NCBI GenBank assembly: GCA_009363875.1
Contig: CM018691.1
Coordinates: 40,185,253 to 40,249,252 of the forward strand
Reading direction: 5' to 3'
Origin: Mikania micrantha
Taxonomy: Eukaryota; Streptophyta; Magnoliopsida; Asterales; Asteraceae
Length of the DNA stretch: 64,000 bases
Positions 10,580 through 21,735 of this stretch are shown in pieces (positions within the stretch are counted from its first letter, which is position 1; each line of letters opens with the position of its first letter). Below the pieces are notes generated by a model. It searched no databases. It saw only the letters and a program-made list of their open reading frames with translations, and was not told the DNA's origin. The position numbers and the translations under genes were made by a program.

Positions 10580-11987
10580 TCGACTTACCCAATCACATTA
10601 TATACTTATGGGTGTGCAAATGGGAGCATAACAATAGTGATTCATGTCTATGTCGGCCAAATTTATCGCGAACCCCGGCGAGGAAAAATTATGGCCAAAA
10701 CCTTTTTTGTCTGGTTTCGGGTTCTGAACTACATTTCGCGGTCCGTTTCGGAATTTGGCGATCTGATTTCGATCTAGAAGCTGATTAAGATTCCAATTTG
10801 CGATACGGAATTCAATTTAGTATTCATTTAAGTGTAACGAAGTTCATTTCGCAATCCGGTGACCTAATACTCGAAGCTAATTAAAGTTTTGATTTGCGAT
10901 ACGGAGGTCAGTTAACGAACAATTTTAATGTATAACTATGGAATTTCAGAGTCTAATGAAAACCAATGACTTCAACAATCTCTATTGATTGTTTAAACCA
11001 ATCTATGTATTCCGGAATCAGTTCGATGATTCCATTTAACGTATCATTGATACTAAACATCGAGGAATGCCTCGATGAAACAAATCAAGCACAACAATTA
11101 ACAATACTCTAACAGGCTGCAGATTTGACTTCAAGATCTGAATAGCTACCTCGACAATCAGCTACATAGACTTCAATAACACTACCCTTTTCAAATATTT
11201 CGATTTTAAACCTCAGGGATTTTGTTACAATTACAAAGGTTTTACATGTTTGCAATATCTGTGATATGCTTGAATGTTACTTGTGTATTTCAACTCTTGT
11301 ATGATGATTACATATAAATTGTATCATGTTATCGTAAAAGTCCTCACATAATAACTGTAACCAATAAACTCATGGATGAGCCGTATGATAACAATGATAG
11401 TACTATCGGGAGCACAACCCCATTCACGGGAAAATATTGTCTACCATGACGTGAATTCCTGTTACCATTGATAACAATATAAGATATTAGCTTAATGCAA
11501 CGTTAGACATTAAGAGTGAGGCTAAGGTTTTACCTTCTGGTATTGCCGCCAATATCATAACAGTCGTATAGGCTTTGGTTATGGGTTTTTATGGGGAATC
11601 ATATTCATAAAGTTGTATATGATTGTACACTTATCATATCACATTACATCAAGTCTATTACAACTATGAACTCACCAGCATTCAAGCTGATCTTTTACAT
11701 TATAAAACTAATTTCAGGTGAACAGTAACTACATAAAAGAATCAAAGGTGAGGATGCACAACAAGATCACACGTTTAGGAAAAATCTGATTTACTTTGGA
11801 TGACTGTATTGAAGATGTTGTAATCCTAACGTATCATGTAATATAACTTATGTTAAGTATGCCATGTATGTGTTTTGATACAACCATAACGAAAGTCACA
11901 ACCCATTTCAGAGACTTTACCACCAAGCTTCCGCAACACATTACGAAAACTAGTGACATTATCAGGGGGTGAGGTGGGGGTGTGATA
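10580..11987 (+). repeat. Element A 5' LTR, second part
   Basis: It resumes the LTR with a 190-bp overlap of the first part and runs to GGGGGTGTGATA, matching the 3' LTR end GGAGGTGTGACA at 44378. It is substantially diverged from the 3' LTR, consistent with an old insertion. Confidence 0.8.
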
Positions 11988-11990
11988 GGT

Positions 11991-12004
11991 TGGTATCAGA
12001 GCCA
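11991..12004 (+). other. Element A primer-binding site
   Basis: TGGTATCAGAGCCA follows the 5' LTR after a short spacer. It is complementary to the 3' end of initiator methionine tRNA, the usual primer of plant LTR elements. Confidence 0.85.
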
Positions 12005-12159
12005 ATGGTTATAGTGAAGTTGACTTAGAGACCTAGTCTATAGCCTTAGGCTCGTATGATAACACATAGTGCAATTATACGTGTATTTTACAAGAGTACT
12101 TATTATTATTATTATTATGTGCTAACGACATATTATAGATACGATACCGAAACGTTCAT

Positions 12160-13040
12160 ACGAAGATGTCGAGATCACTTAAAAATTACATTGTAGAGGT
12201 TATACCTTGAGTTCTCATTGATGCCACTCCTTCCGGTTCTACTTCCTTAAACAGTGATTCTGCCGAATCTCCACACCCAACATCTAGTGCAGCGGTGTTA
12301 CATGTATCTGCTACTCTTTTACATCATCGATCACCTATCATGAACCTGCATGTATCTGATGACAATGTTGCTGATGCCCGTCGTGGGACGGATCATCTAG
12401 TAGTGAGATACCTTAACCACTTGGATAGTACTGTATGTGGGGTTGGTTAGCTACATGTGACCTATCACATCCTATATACGCACAAGGAGAGTCCTCCGCG
12501 TAGGTCGATCTACAAGCACAACTACACTGCAGAGGGTTGCAGTATATCTCCAGCGTACACATGATTAATTGCTGAGGACTCAACGAAGATTAGACGGGGC
12601 TTATACTACTATCTAGCAGAGTCATGCTTTGTTAGAACAAACTGTATTGCTCAGCAGAATCTTACCGAGTAGTTGACTGCCATAGATGCTGATTCGGTAT
12701 CTTAGAGGAGGATCATGGAGGACATTGTACATGGCTCGGTGAATGTGATATAGAGGTACCACACACAATCTATGATTTAGTTGACTGAATTGTATCAATT
12801 GTTGATGAGTGTGGATGCAATTGCAACCTTTATGGTTTTAGTTTCAAGCCTACCTTTGTTTGGGAAGTAGGTATTGTTGATGGTGGATTCCAGATTATTA
12901 CAATTCAACAGTTGTATAACAAATAGGTAGTGCAGATGTAAGAAATGGTGTGCGTACAGCAAGATAGTGTATTTGAGGATGGTGACAGAAGTACTAGTTA
13001 TAGCATATTAAACAGATGTAATCGAGTGATTATATATATA
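12160..13040 (+). pseudogene. Element A gag remnant (5' part)
   Basis: A start-like ATGTCGAGATCACTT near 12165 opens a frame soon broken by stops. The stretch is diverged and without recognisable motifs; it is called gag only from its position between the primer-binding site and protease. Confidence 0.4.
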
Positions 13041-13289
13041 ACTCAACGTACTCTTTGAAGTAAATCAAAGATAATTTTGGTGTTACTTATTATTTCAACG
13101 TATTTAATTATGCGTATCGAAAATTACTTGACTTGAGTGAAGTAGAATAATCAAGTGGTGCTGTTAAAAATTATGAGTGGTGAGTGTAATTAAAACCTGC
13201 AACACGTGCGTTTTGGGTGAACTTCCAGGTAAGCAGAAAAATATCATAACAAAACAGAACAAACCACAATAATTCAAATCCATATATGT

Positions 13290-13855
13290 ATGATGTGTTG
13301 GCATAAGGGCACGATCGTGATATATCGAAGGGGTGGGAGGTTGGTGTACGGGCATTATGCTGTAAATATACCCTATACATAAACTACCTTCAGTACGTTG
13401 AGAAAGTGTCAGTGCGTAAGTGATTGTGATTTCATATACCTATGTCCGATTTTCCATAGTCATGAGTTTCAATAACTTGACTTTTCATTTATCAAGAATA
13501 TCAATTTCGGATAACAGACTACATATGTATCATTTGGGATTACAAACATATCAATTTTATATAACAAACTACAAGTGTGTAATGTGGGATTTTAAACATA
13601 TCAATTTCAGATAACAGAATACATGTGTATCATGTGGAATTACAAACATATCAATTTCAGATAACAGACTGCATATGTATCATGTGGGATTACAAAAATA
13701 TCAATTTTAGATAACTGACTACGTGTGTATCATGTGGAATTACAAACATATGATTTTCATATTACAGACTACATCTGTATCGTGTGGAATTACAAACATA
13801 TCAATTTCAGATAACAGGCTGCATGTGTATCATGTGGGATTACAAAAATATATGT
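13290..13855 (+). repeat. 50-bp tandem repeat block of element A, left half
   Basis: From about 13497 seven or so copies of a 50-bp unit run head to tail (core ATATCAATTTCAGATAACAG, then ACTACATGTGTATCATGTGG). A roughly 140-bp sequence containing CACGATCGTGATATATCGAAG precedes them. The array is split at 13856 by solo LTR B and resumes at 34473. Unit spacing is constant at 49-50 bp. Confidence 0.85.
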
Positions 13856-14329
13856 CGCACCCCGGCCCTCTGGCCTTGTGGGGGCGTGAACGAGACTAGT
13901 CAGGATCCAGTCTCCGGTCATAGTTGCGAGACCTACATGTCTTGTTGCATACGTACATCCAATAACTTGGATAAAACAGTTTTGTAAAATCAGAGTTGCG
14001 GAAGTAAATACATGGGTTTATCAAAACTGTATGAATTTCTAAGTTGCAGAAGCGTTCTTAAAGTAGTTTTCAAACATTAAACAAAATAGTTGGGGAAGCG
14101 ATTAAAGATGTTTAGCAATACATGACTTTATAAAATAATATTAAGTGTTTAATGTCCTATGACAATAAAGTAGATGCATGGACTCCATCCTAGCATCCTA
14201 GTCCTTGTGTGCGTTCCTTAGCTACCTGAGAAAACATGCGAGTAAAAGGGTTAACACAATGGTTGGTGAGAGCACAAGTTTTTCATAAGCAGTAAACATC
14301 AAAATGTTTTTAAGTAAATTTTGTTAGAT

Positions 14330-14842
14330 TGTTAGTGCATGTTTTGTAATTGTTTGCTATTCAAAGTGTATTTATTTTGAGTTTGCATATAGGTTCGGCT
14401 ATTATATGCAAAAGGTTTGTCTGGCCCACGAACCTTAGCATATTGGCGAACCTTGTGGGGTTGATAGGTTCGGCGAACCTATGGTTCGTTGGTTAGGTTT
14501 GTCTAGCGAACCCTAAGGGTTCGTTCACCGAACCTTAGGGTTCGGCTAGCGAACCTTATCTATGAAAGGTTCGCTGGTTCTGTAACTATAAATAGTTGTT
14601 TTGTTTGTAGTTTCAGTAGAACTTCTAGAACTTTTGACAGATAGTGAGTAAACTTCTGTAAATTCTCTGTGTGAGAATTGTTAATCTTGTAATCATTTGT
14701 TGATAATACAAGAGTGTTTATTGAATTGCTTGTGTTCTTGAGTTTTCTACATATTAGCTATGGATTCCGCACATAGTTAGTAGTTCGTAGAGCTTCGTAT
14801 TCGATCCTAATTTGGTTCTAGATCAAGATCACCAAACCAACA
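14330..14842 (+). repeat. Sirevirus 5' LTR
   Basis: It starts TGTTAGTGCATG and ends ACCAAACCAACA. It contains six GGTTCG and six CGAACC words between about 14388 and 14575, several paired as inverted repeats, just upstream of the TATA box. Confidence 0.95.
14587..14594 (+). promoter_or_regulatory. Sirevirus LTR TATA box
   Basis: TATAAATA lies 256 bases before the LTR end, directly after the GGTTCG/CGAACC cluster. The 3' LTR has the same site at about 27698-27705. Confidence 0.75.
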
Positions 14843-14843
14843 G

Positions 14844-14855
14844 TGGTATCAGAGC
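14844..14855 (+). other. Sirevirus primer-binding site
   Basis: TGGTATCAGAGC, one base after the LTR end, is complementary to initiator methionine tRNA. Confidence 0.92.
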
Positions 14856-15098
14856 GTTTGGTGAAGTTCTATACTATAAATTCAAGGATTTCAAGCAATT
14901 GAAGATTTGAAGCTATGAAGATCATCAATGGCTACTTCTTATTTTCTTATTGACTGATTTTCTGGTGTTTGCGACTGTTTATCTTGTCAATTGTTGTTGA
15001 ATTACAACAATTGAAGTTTTGGAGGTGTTTTGGTAGAGATTTGGAAGGATTTTGTGAAGTTTTCAAAGATTTCCCGCTCAAAAATTTCAAAATCTGCA

Positions 15099-15448
15099 TT
15101 ACAGGTTCGTGGGACGAACCTGTGATTTACTGAAGAAAAAGATTCGCTGTTATTCTGGTTTTCCAGAGGGTTCGTTTGATAGTTCGGCAGAGGTTCGGCA
15201 ATAGTTCGCTGAAGGCTCGGCAAGGTTCGTTAATATAGTTCGCCAAGTTTGGGTTATAGTTCGGCAAAGGTTCGGCAGATTTGGGTGATAGTTCGTTCAA
15301 GGTTCGTTGGGGTTAGTTGATAAAGGTTCGCTAATTTCTTGGTTCGTCTGTGAAAAGGTTCGTGAGTTTCAAGGTTCGCTACTCAAAGCTTCGTTGGGGT
15401 TCGTTGATTGACTAAGGTTCGGCTAGTTCAAATTCTGTTAAGGGTTCG
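15099..15448 (+). repeat. GGTTCG motif array in the Sirevirus leader
   Basis: More than fifteen GGTTCG or close AGTTCG words occur at irregular spacing in 350 bases before gag. At 15101-15123 the words form a perfect 10-bp inverted repeat, ACAGGTTCGT and ACGAACCTGT around GGG. Confidence 0.88.
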
Positions 15449-15469
15449 TTGCTTCAAAAATCAGAAATT

Positions 15470-18412
15470 ATGTCTGACATGTATGCGGCTATGGCAAGTC
15501 AGAATACCAAACTTCAAGACATTCTAATCAGTGAAACTGAAGTGGGAAGTACAAATAAAGTGCCAAAGTTATTGGATTTGGCTGACTATGATAGCTGGAA
15601 AGGAAGATTTGAAACTCATCTCAATGGCACAGATACAAACTTATGGGAAAGAATCTTATCTCCTTATGAGAGACCCAGAGTGGTTGGAACTGATTTGTAT
15701 CAACTCTTGGAAAGGCTTGATGTAGATGAAAGGAAAAAGTATGACTCGGAAAAGAAAGCTTATTGGCTATTAAGTCAAGCAATTCCAAATCAAATTTTGC
15801 ATCAATTTGATGAACATAAGACTGCTTACAGTCTTTGGAATGCATTAAAAGCAAGGGTTGAAGGGAACACAAATCTGAAGAAAATGAAGGCTACTGATAT
15901 AAGAAAGGAGTTTGAAAATTTTAACATCATTGGAAATGAGACTCTAGATGCCTTGATTACCAGATACAGACACTTGTTGACTGAAGTAAGGAAATATGGC
16001 ATTGAGTATTCTGAGGATGAGAAGATAGATTGTTTGGCTGATGCATTACCTGACAAATGGAACTCCTTGGTTCTTATATTGAGAGAAAATCTACCTGGAT
16101 TGACATTGGTAGAGTTTATTCAGAAACTGGAGGAACAAGAAATGAAGGACAAACGTAAAGCAAGACGAGTAAATGTCACTCAAGATCCTTCATTGTATGG
16201 TGGTTCAGTTACTACACCTCCTGCTGCATCTGCTAAGATACAGACTGCTTTCGTGTCTAGAACTTCAGATACTCCTCAAAGTTCTTCTACATCAACAAGT
16301 TATAGTTCACATTGTCCGATCAATGAGAAAAAGTCTGAGTCTACATCATCACCAGTTCAGCTTAATACAACAAATTTGGGAAAAGTGACAGTTGAAGCAG
16401 TTAAAGATCATATGTCTATTTTGTCATGTGTAGTGAGTGCTTATGATGAACAGGTGGCAGGGAGAATTGGAAATGCTAATTTGACTTTTGAAGATTATGC
16501 TCAGATTGATGAGGATGAGATGGAGTTGATAGATACACAGTGGGCGTTGGCGAGTGTTATTCGCAGAATTAACAGATATGAGAAGAAAACTGGAAAGAAA
16601 TTTACTTTTGACCGAAACACAAAGTTTGGATTTAATCCAAAATCTACACAGTGTTATAACTGTGGGGAACATGGTCATTTTGCAAGAGAGTGCAAAAATC
16701 CTAAGAAGCAAGGAAATCTTAATCCTTTCAAGCCAAGAGAAGAGAATCAGAAGAAGAAAGAAAAGACTGAGGAATCATCTTCTAAAGCTCTTGTGAGTCA
16801 AGCTGATGAAGGTTATGATTGGGGTGTTAAATATGATGATCTTATGGGTGCTTTCATGGCTTCTTTGGAAGAAGAATCAGTGAAAGGAAAAGAGAAGATT
16901 GATGAGATGAATGAGGTACAAAGTGATTTGTATGAGATGATTGATAGACTCAAAGAAATGAATTCTCAGTTAACTTCTGATCTGAGAGAATGCACAGAGG
17001 CAAACAAAAAGTTGGTTTCTAAAGAAAAGGCTTTTGATAAGAAGATAATCGATCTTAGCAAAGAAAATGAAGATTTAAAGATCAAGGTTTTGCAAAACAA
17101 TCATGCAGTTTCTGTGCATTTAGATTCAGTTCAGAAGTTAAAAGTGGAATTGGCAGAAGCAAAAGCTGAAGCTGAATTAAACAAAGCCAAGCTTGAAAAC
17201 TATCAGAATTCTGCATATGTCATTGATTATTTTGCGGCTTTGCAAAAATCACGTGATAGTTCTGGAATTGGTTTTCATGCTGTTCCACCTCCTTCTAGTT
17301 TTGTACCAAGACCACAACTTGAGCCTGATTTAGAAGTTGGTCCTATTTCATTAAAGAAAAATGGATCTGATCATGAGAGTGATTTTGTTGACAATGATGC
17401 TCCTATCATTGAGGACATCACTGATTTAGAATATCCAGATGATATTCTAAGAATGATTGGTCATCAAAAGGATAAGTCTGTTGATAAGAAGAGTCAAGTT
17501 TTTCAGAAATCAAAATCTGAAATAAAAAATGCTGGGAATTCAGTGGCTAAACAAAAGTTTGTTTCAAAATCAAACCTAAAAGTCAAGACTACTTCTACTG
17601 TCAAGCCAATTGTGTTTGTTGAGTCTTCAACAATACAAAAAGGAGAGTCAAGTAAAGTTTTTCAAAAACAAAGTGGGATTGGAAACAAGGGTAAATCACA
17701 GATTTATCAAAAGAAGGATAAAAGTAAAGCCATTGATTTGAAGAAAAAGGTTTTATCTCCGTCTGTAACATCTAAATCTTTGGATTCATCTAAGGGGTGT
17801 GATGAAAAGCCAAAGAAGTTGTCATCAAGAAAATGCTACAGATGCGGGAAACTAGGACATGTCATTGCTGAATGTGATATGGATAATTGTAACAGATTTC
17901 ATACTTTTACTCCACGAGAAACACGACAGTGTTTCACTTGTGGAGGAAAAGGGCATATTTCTGTTAATTGTTCAAATCACAAGGTCAAGAAGAAAAATTC
18001 TTCTAATGACATTCGGGTGATCCATTCTGAGAAAATTCCTAGAAGGGTAAAGCCTAGTGAGGATGAGATGAAGATTCTCAGGAAATTTGACCCTGAGTGT
18101 GTCTGGGTAAAAGAAGAGAAGTTTCATAAACAACAAGTTTTTGATAACAATCAAAAAGGTAAAAAAGTTTTCAAACAGACATCATCAGATGATGGATTTT
18201 ACGATCATTTTTCTTCTAAAAGATTTTTGAAACAAAATGTTAATTCTAATTCATGTTGGAAATCCAGATACAGGTCAGGTGATAGATTTTATGTGAGAGA
18301 TGATGTATACTTGGAAGATGGGTCTTCAAGTAGTTCATCAAGATCGAACGGCAGAAGGCTGTTTGGGGAGACTCAACGCCGAAAAGGCGGGAGTCATCCC
18401 TTTTGGTACTGA
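15470..18412 (+). CDS. gag: Sirevirus Gag
   Basis: The capsid-type protein that would package element RNA in cytoplasmic particles. I start at the ATG of MSDMYAAMASQN; the open frame extends seven codons upstream only from a TTG. A gag-polypeptide region (about residues 35-225) is followed by a CCHC knuckle (CYNCGEHGHFAREC, about residue 395), a long Glu/Lys coiled coil (about 475-600), a basic Ser/Lys-rich segment, and two more knuckles (CYRCGKLGHVIAEC about 788; CFTCGGKGHISVNC about 820). At about 980 residues it is much longer than ordinary copia Gag; extended Gag is known in Sireviruses. It ends at TGA 18410-18412, in a different frame from pol. Confidence 0.88.
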   Translation: MSDMYAAMASQNTKLQDILISETEVGSTNKVPKLLDLADYDSWKGRFETHLNGTDTNLWERILSPYERPRVVGTDLYQLLERLDVDERKKYDSEKKAYWLLSQAIPNQILHQFDEHKTAYSLWNALKARVEGNTNLKKMKATDIRKEFENFNIIGNETLDALITRYRHLLTEVRKYGIEYSEDEKIDCLADALPDKWNSLVLILRENLPGLTLVEFIQKLEEQEMKDKRKARRVNVTQDPSLYGGSVTTPPAASAKIQTAFVSRTSDTPQSSSTSTSYSSHCPINEKKSESTSSPVQLNTTNLGKVTVEAVKDHMSILSCVVSAYDEQVAGRIGNANLTFEDYAQIDEDEMELIDTQWALASVIRRINRYEKKTGKKFTFDRNTKFGFNPKSTQCYNCGEHGHFARECKNPKKQGNLNPFKPREENQKKKEKTEESSSKALVSQADEGYDWGVKYDDLMGAFMASLEEESVKGKEKIDEMNEVQSDLYEMIDRLKEMNSQLTSDLRECTEANKKLVSKEKAFDKKIIDLSKENEDLKIKVLQNNHAVSVHLDSVQKLKVELAEAKAEAELNKAKLENYQNSAYVIDYFAALQKSRDSSGIGFHAVPPPSSFVPRPQLEPDLEVGPISLKKNGSDHESDFVDNDAPIIEDITDLEYPDDILRMIGHQKDKSVDKKSQVFQKSKSEIKNAGNSVAKQKFVSKSNLKVKTTSTVKPIVFVESSTIQKGESSKVFQKQSGIGNKGKSQIYQKKDKSKAIDLKKKVLSPSVTSKSLDSSKGCDEKPKKLSSRKCYRCGKLGHVIAECDMDNCNRFHTFTPRETRQCFTCGGKGHISVNCSNHKVKKKNSSNDIRVIHSEKIPRRVKPSEDEMKILRKFDPECVWVKEEKFHKQQVFDNNQKGKKVFKQTSSDDGFYDHFSSKRFLKQNVNSNSCWKSRYRSGDRFYVRDDVYLEDGSSSSSSRSNGRRLFGETQRRKGGSHPFWY

Positions 18413-18428
18413 TCTAGTTTTGTGTTAA

Positions 18429-20249
18429 TTTATGGTGCAGGTGGCATTCACGGGCCATATCAATAGTCGGTGGATTGTTGATAGTGGATGCTCCAGGCAC
18501 ATGACGGGAGAGATTGGTTTACTGAAAGATTTTAGAGAAATGAAAGGATGTTATGTCAACTTTGCAGGAGACAAGGGTGGTCAAATTACTGGGAGTGGTA
18601 GTTTGACTAACGGTAAAGTGTCATTTGATAATGTGAATTTTTGCAAGGAGTTGACTAACAATCTTTTAAGTGTGTCACAGATTAGTGACAAAGGATATAA
18701 GGTTTTGTTCGATGAGAAGAAATGCTATGTGCTCAAGCAAGGAATTACAATTCCTGAAGACTGGATTTTAATGACTGCTGACAGGTGTAAAGATTTATAT
18801 GTGTTGGACATGGCAAAGGCGGAGACTGTTAACAAAGTTGAGACGTGTTTGGTGTCGAAGGCCACAGAACAGGATACTCGGTCTTGGCACAGAAGAATGG
18901 GTCACATAGACATCAGAAAGATGAATCATCTTGTACACAATCACTTGGTTGATGGTGTACCGGTTAAACATTTCAAATTACCTGATGTGTGTGTTTCGTG
19001 TAAGAAAGGCAAACAGAAAAGGAGGTCACATAAGTCTAAAATTGTTTTTTCTATTGATAAACCTCTAGAACTTCTTCACATGGATCTTTTTGGACCGATT
19101 AATGTGAAAAGTATTGGGGGTGAATCATATTGTTTTGTAGTGACCGATGATTTTTCTAGGTTTTCATGGGTTATGTTCTTAAAATTTAAATCCGAAACTT
19201 ATGAAAATTTTGTTTTACTTGTAAACAGATTGGAGACTTTGTACAAGTTGAGGGTTAGGCGAGTTCGATCAGACAATGGGACAGAATTCAAGAATCAGAA
19301 CATGGAATCTTTCTGTGATTCAAAAGGAATTCAGCAGCAATTCAGTGCACCGTATGAACCACAGATGAACGGTGTAGCTGAGAGAAAGAATCGTACATTG
19401 ATAGAGTCTGCTCGTACTATGCTTGCTGATTCTAAGTTGCCCATTACTTTCTAGAGTGAAGCCGTAGCAACAGCCTGTTTTACTCTCAACAGAGTGCTGA
19501 TTGTCAAACGACATAATAAAACATGTTATGAGCTTCTTCAGAATCGGAAACCAAATTTGGAACACTTGGAACCTTTCGGGGCTCCATGTACCATGTTAAA
19601 GAAAGATGCTAAATTCAATTCTAAAGTTGAAGAAGGTTTCTTTCTTGGCTACAGCCTACCCAATAAACGTGTGTTTAATAAACGCACGGGTGTTGTGGAA
19701 CTCTGGTATAATGTGGATGTTCAACGACATACACCTATACCAGAAGGCAAAGGTCCAAATTGGCTTTTTGATTATGATAAGCTTTTTGAGTCGTTTAATT
19801 TGTCTCCTCATGTTACTGATGATGAAATTTCTTTGCAGATGTTATATGATTTACAAAATTCTGAAGTTTCAGAAATTTCTCATCAAGCTGAAAATATTCA
19901 TTCAACAGGAGAAGGCACTTCTGAAGCTGTTAATGTTGACTGGTCATCGGAGGATGATCAGGATGTTTTTGAAGATGCTGTTTCTCAAGATCAAGATGAA
20001 GATCAGAATATTACAAATCTTGATCATGGTGTTGGAGTTCCGCAAGTGCCAGTGTTGAGAGTACATGTGAATCATCCTGTGCAGCAGATCATTGGTGATC
20101 CGTCTGTTGGAGTACAGACGAGAAGACAAGTTACAAACAAGGAGAGTTTGTATGTCGAGCTGGAGCAAAATCATGGGACTCAAGAGTTATGGATGCATTC
20201 TGCATTTGTTTCTCAGATTGTGGGTGGAGGCCATGCAAGAGGAGCTTAA
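18429..20249 (+). pseudogene. pol: Sirevirus pol 5' part: protease and integrase, with nonsense codon
   Basis: The protease has the DSG active site (WIVDSGCSRHMTG, near 18475). The GAG-pre-integrase zinc motif follows (HRRMGHIDIRKM, then CVSCKKGK). The integrase core has Asp in HMDLFGP (about 19080), Asp in RSDNGTEF (about 19270) and Glu in GVAERKNR (about 19378). A TAG at 19452-19454 interrupts the frame where relatives usually have a Trp codon (ITF-stop-SEAVATA); the same frame continues through LEPFGAP to 20249. A TAA at 18426 separates it from gag, so it would need a frameshift or separate initiation. Confidence 0.85.
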
Positions 20250-21735
20250 TCAGTTCCAGAAACTTAGAGTATGGCATTTGGTAGATTTACCAAAAGGAGA
20301 AAAGAAGATTGGCACCAGGTGGGTGTTGAAGTGTAAGCGAGACGATAGAGGCGTGATTGTTCGAAACAAGGCATGTTTGGTTGTCCAAGGGTTCAGACAA
20401 ATAGAAGGAATTGATTATGACGAGGTGTTTGCACCTGTGGCACGGCTTGAAGCGATTAGATTGTTTTTATCTTTTGCTGCCCACAAGAAGTTCAAAGTGT
20501 TTCAACTGGATGTTAAGTCTGCATTCCTTTATGGTTCTTTGAAGGAGACAGTGTATGTTTGTCAGCCACCGGGCTTTGAGGATCCTATCCACCGGGATCA
20601 GGTCTATATCCTCGACAAAGCACTGTACGGTCTTCATCAAGCTCCTCGAGCTTGGTATGAGACCCTCTCGACTCACCTTATTGAACACGGGTTCAATAGG
20701 GGTCAGATAGATAAAACTTTGTTTTATCGGGAAAAGGGCAAGGACATTCTCCTTGTTCAGATCTATGTGGATGATATCATTTTCGGATCTACCGATGAGC
20801 AGTTGTGTTTAGAATTTAAACAGGTTATGATTGAGAAGTTCGAGATGAGTGCTATGTCTGACATTAAGTTCTTTTTGGGTTTACAAATTGATCAGTCTGA
20901 TGATGGTATTTTTATCCATCAGACCAAATACATTCAAGATGTGCTGAAGCGTTTTAGCATGCTTGATTGTAAACCCATTTCCACGCCCATCCAGCCCAAT
21001 CACGGGATTGAGCCGGATATTAAGGGGGAGTTAATAGATGCTACATTATATCGTGGAATGAATGGGAGCTTAATGTATTTGACTGCATCTCGACCAGATA
21101 TTGTATTCGCTACAAGTATCTGTGCTCGATATCAATCAAAACCTAAGGGTTCTCATCTGATTGCAGTCAAGAGGATTTTGCGTTATCTGAAGGGTACTCC
21201 AGACACCGGTCTGTGGTATCCTAAGGATGATAACTACTCCTTTCATGCTTACAGTGATTCAGATTATGGAGGATGCAAGACTGACTCCAAATCAACTACT
21301 GGTGGTGCACAGTTTCTGGGGGAGAGGTTAGTCTCATGGCAGTGTAAGAAACATACATCTGTTGCTACATCTACATGTGAAGCTGAATATGTAGCAGCTG
21401 CCAGTTGTTGTTCTCAAGTTTTGTGGATACAACAACAAATGAGAGACTATGGACTTAATTTTTTAACTACCCCGATTCACGTAGATAATGAGGCTGCGAT
21501 TGCGATTACAAAAAATCCAGTGTATCATTCACGTTCAAAACATATTGACATTCGGTTTCATTTCATAAGAGATTGTTATGAAAAGAAACTGATTGATGTT
21601 GTGAAGATACACACAAACGAGCAAAGGGCAGACCTTCTCACCAAGGCCTTTGATAAACAACGTTTTGAGTATTTACTCAAATTAAATGGGATCAGGGTCA
21701 TGGGTGAGGTAATCAAGAATCAAGTTCCTTCGTAA
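20221..21735 (+). pseudogene. pol: Sirevirus pol 3' part: reverse transcriptase and RNase H, frameshifted
   Basis: It begins at WVEAMQEELNQF in a frame different from the integrase part; a small deletion with a shift after VSQI (about 20216) fits. RT motifs are intact: KIGTRWVLKCKRD, QLDVKSAFLYG, LYGLHQAPRAWYE and YVDD (20764-20775). RNase H has YSDSDYGGC, STCEAEYVA and VDNEAAIAI with HIDIRFHFIRD. It copies element RNA to DNA and removes the template. It ends at TAA 21733-21735. Apart from the shift, the domain looks functional. Confidence 0.87.

Noticed and set aside
13497..13855. CRISPR-like array
   Set aside because: The units are contiguous 50-bp tandem repeats without spacers, in a plant retrotransposon.
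15449..15469. Earlier start for Sirevirus gag
   Set aside because: The extension begins at TTG inside the GGTTCG array; the first ATG is at 15470.
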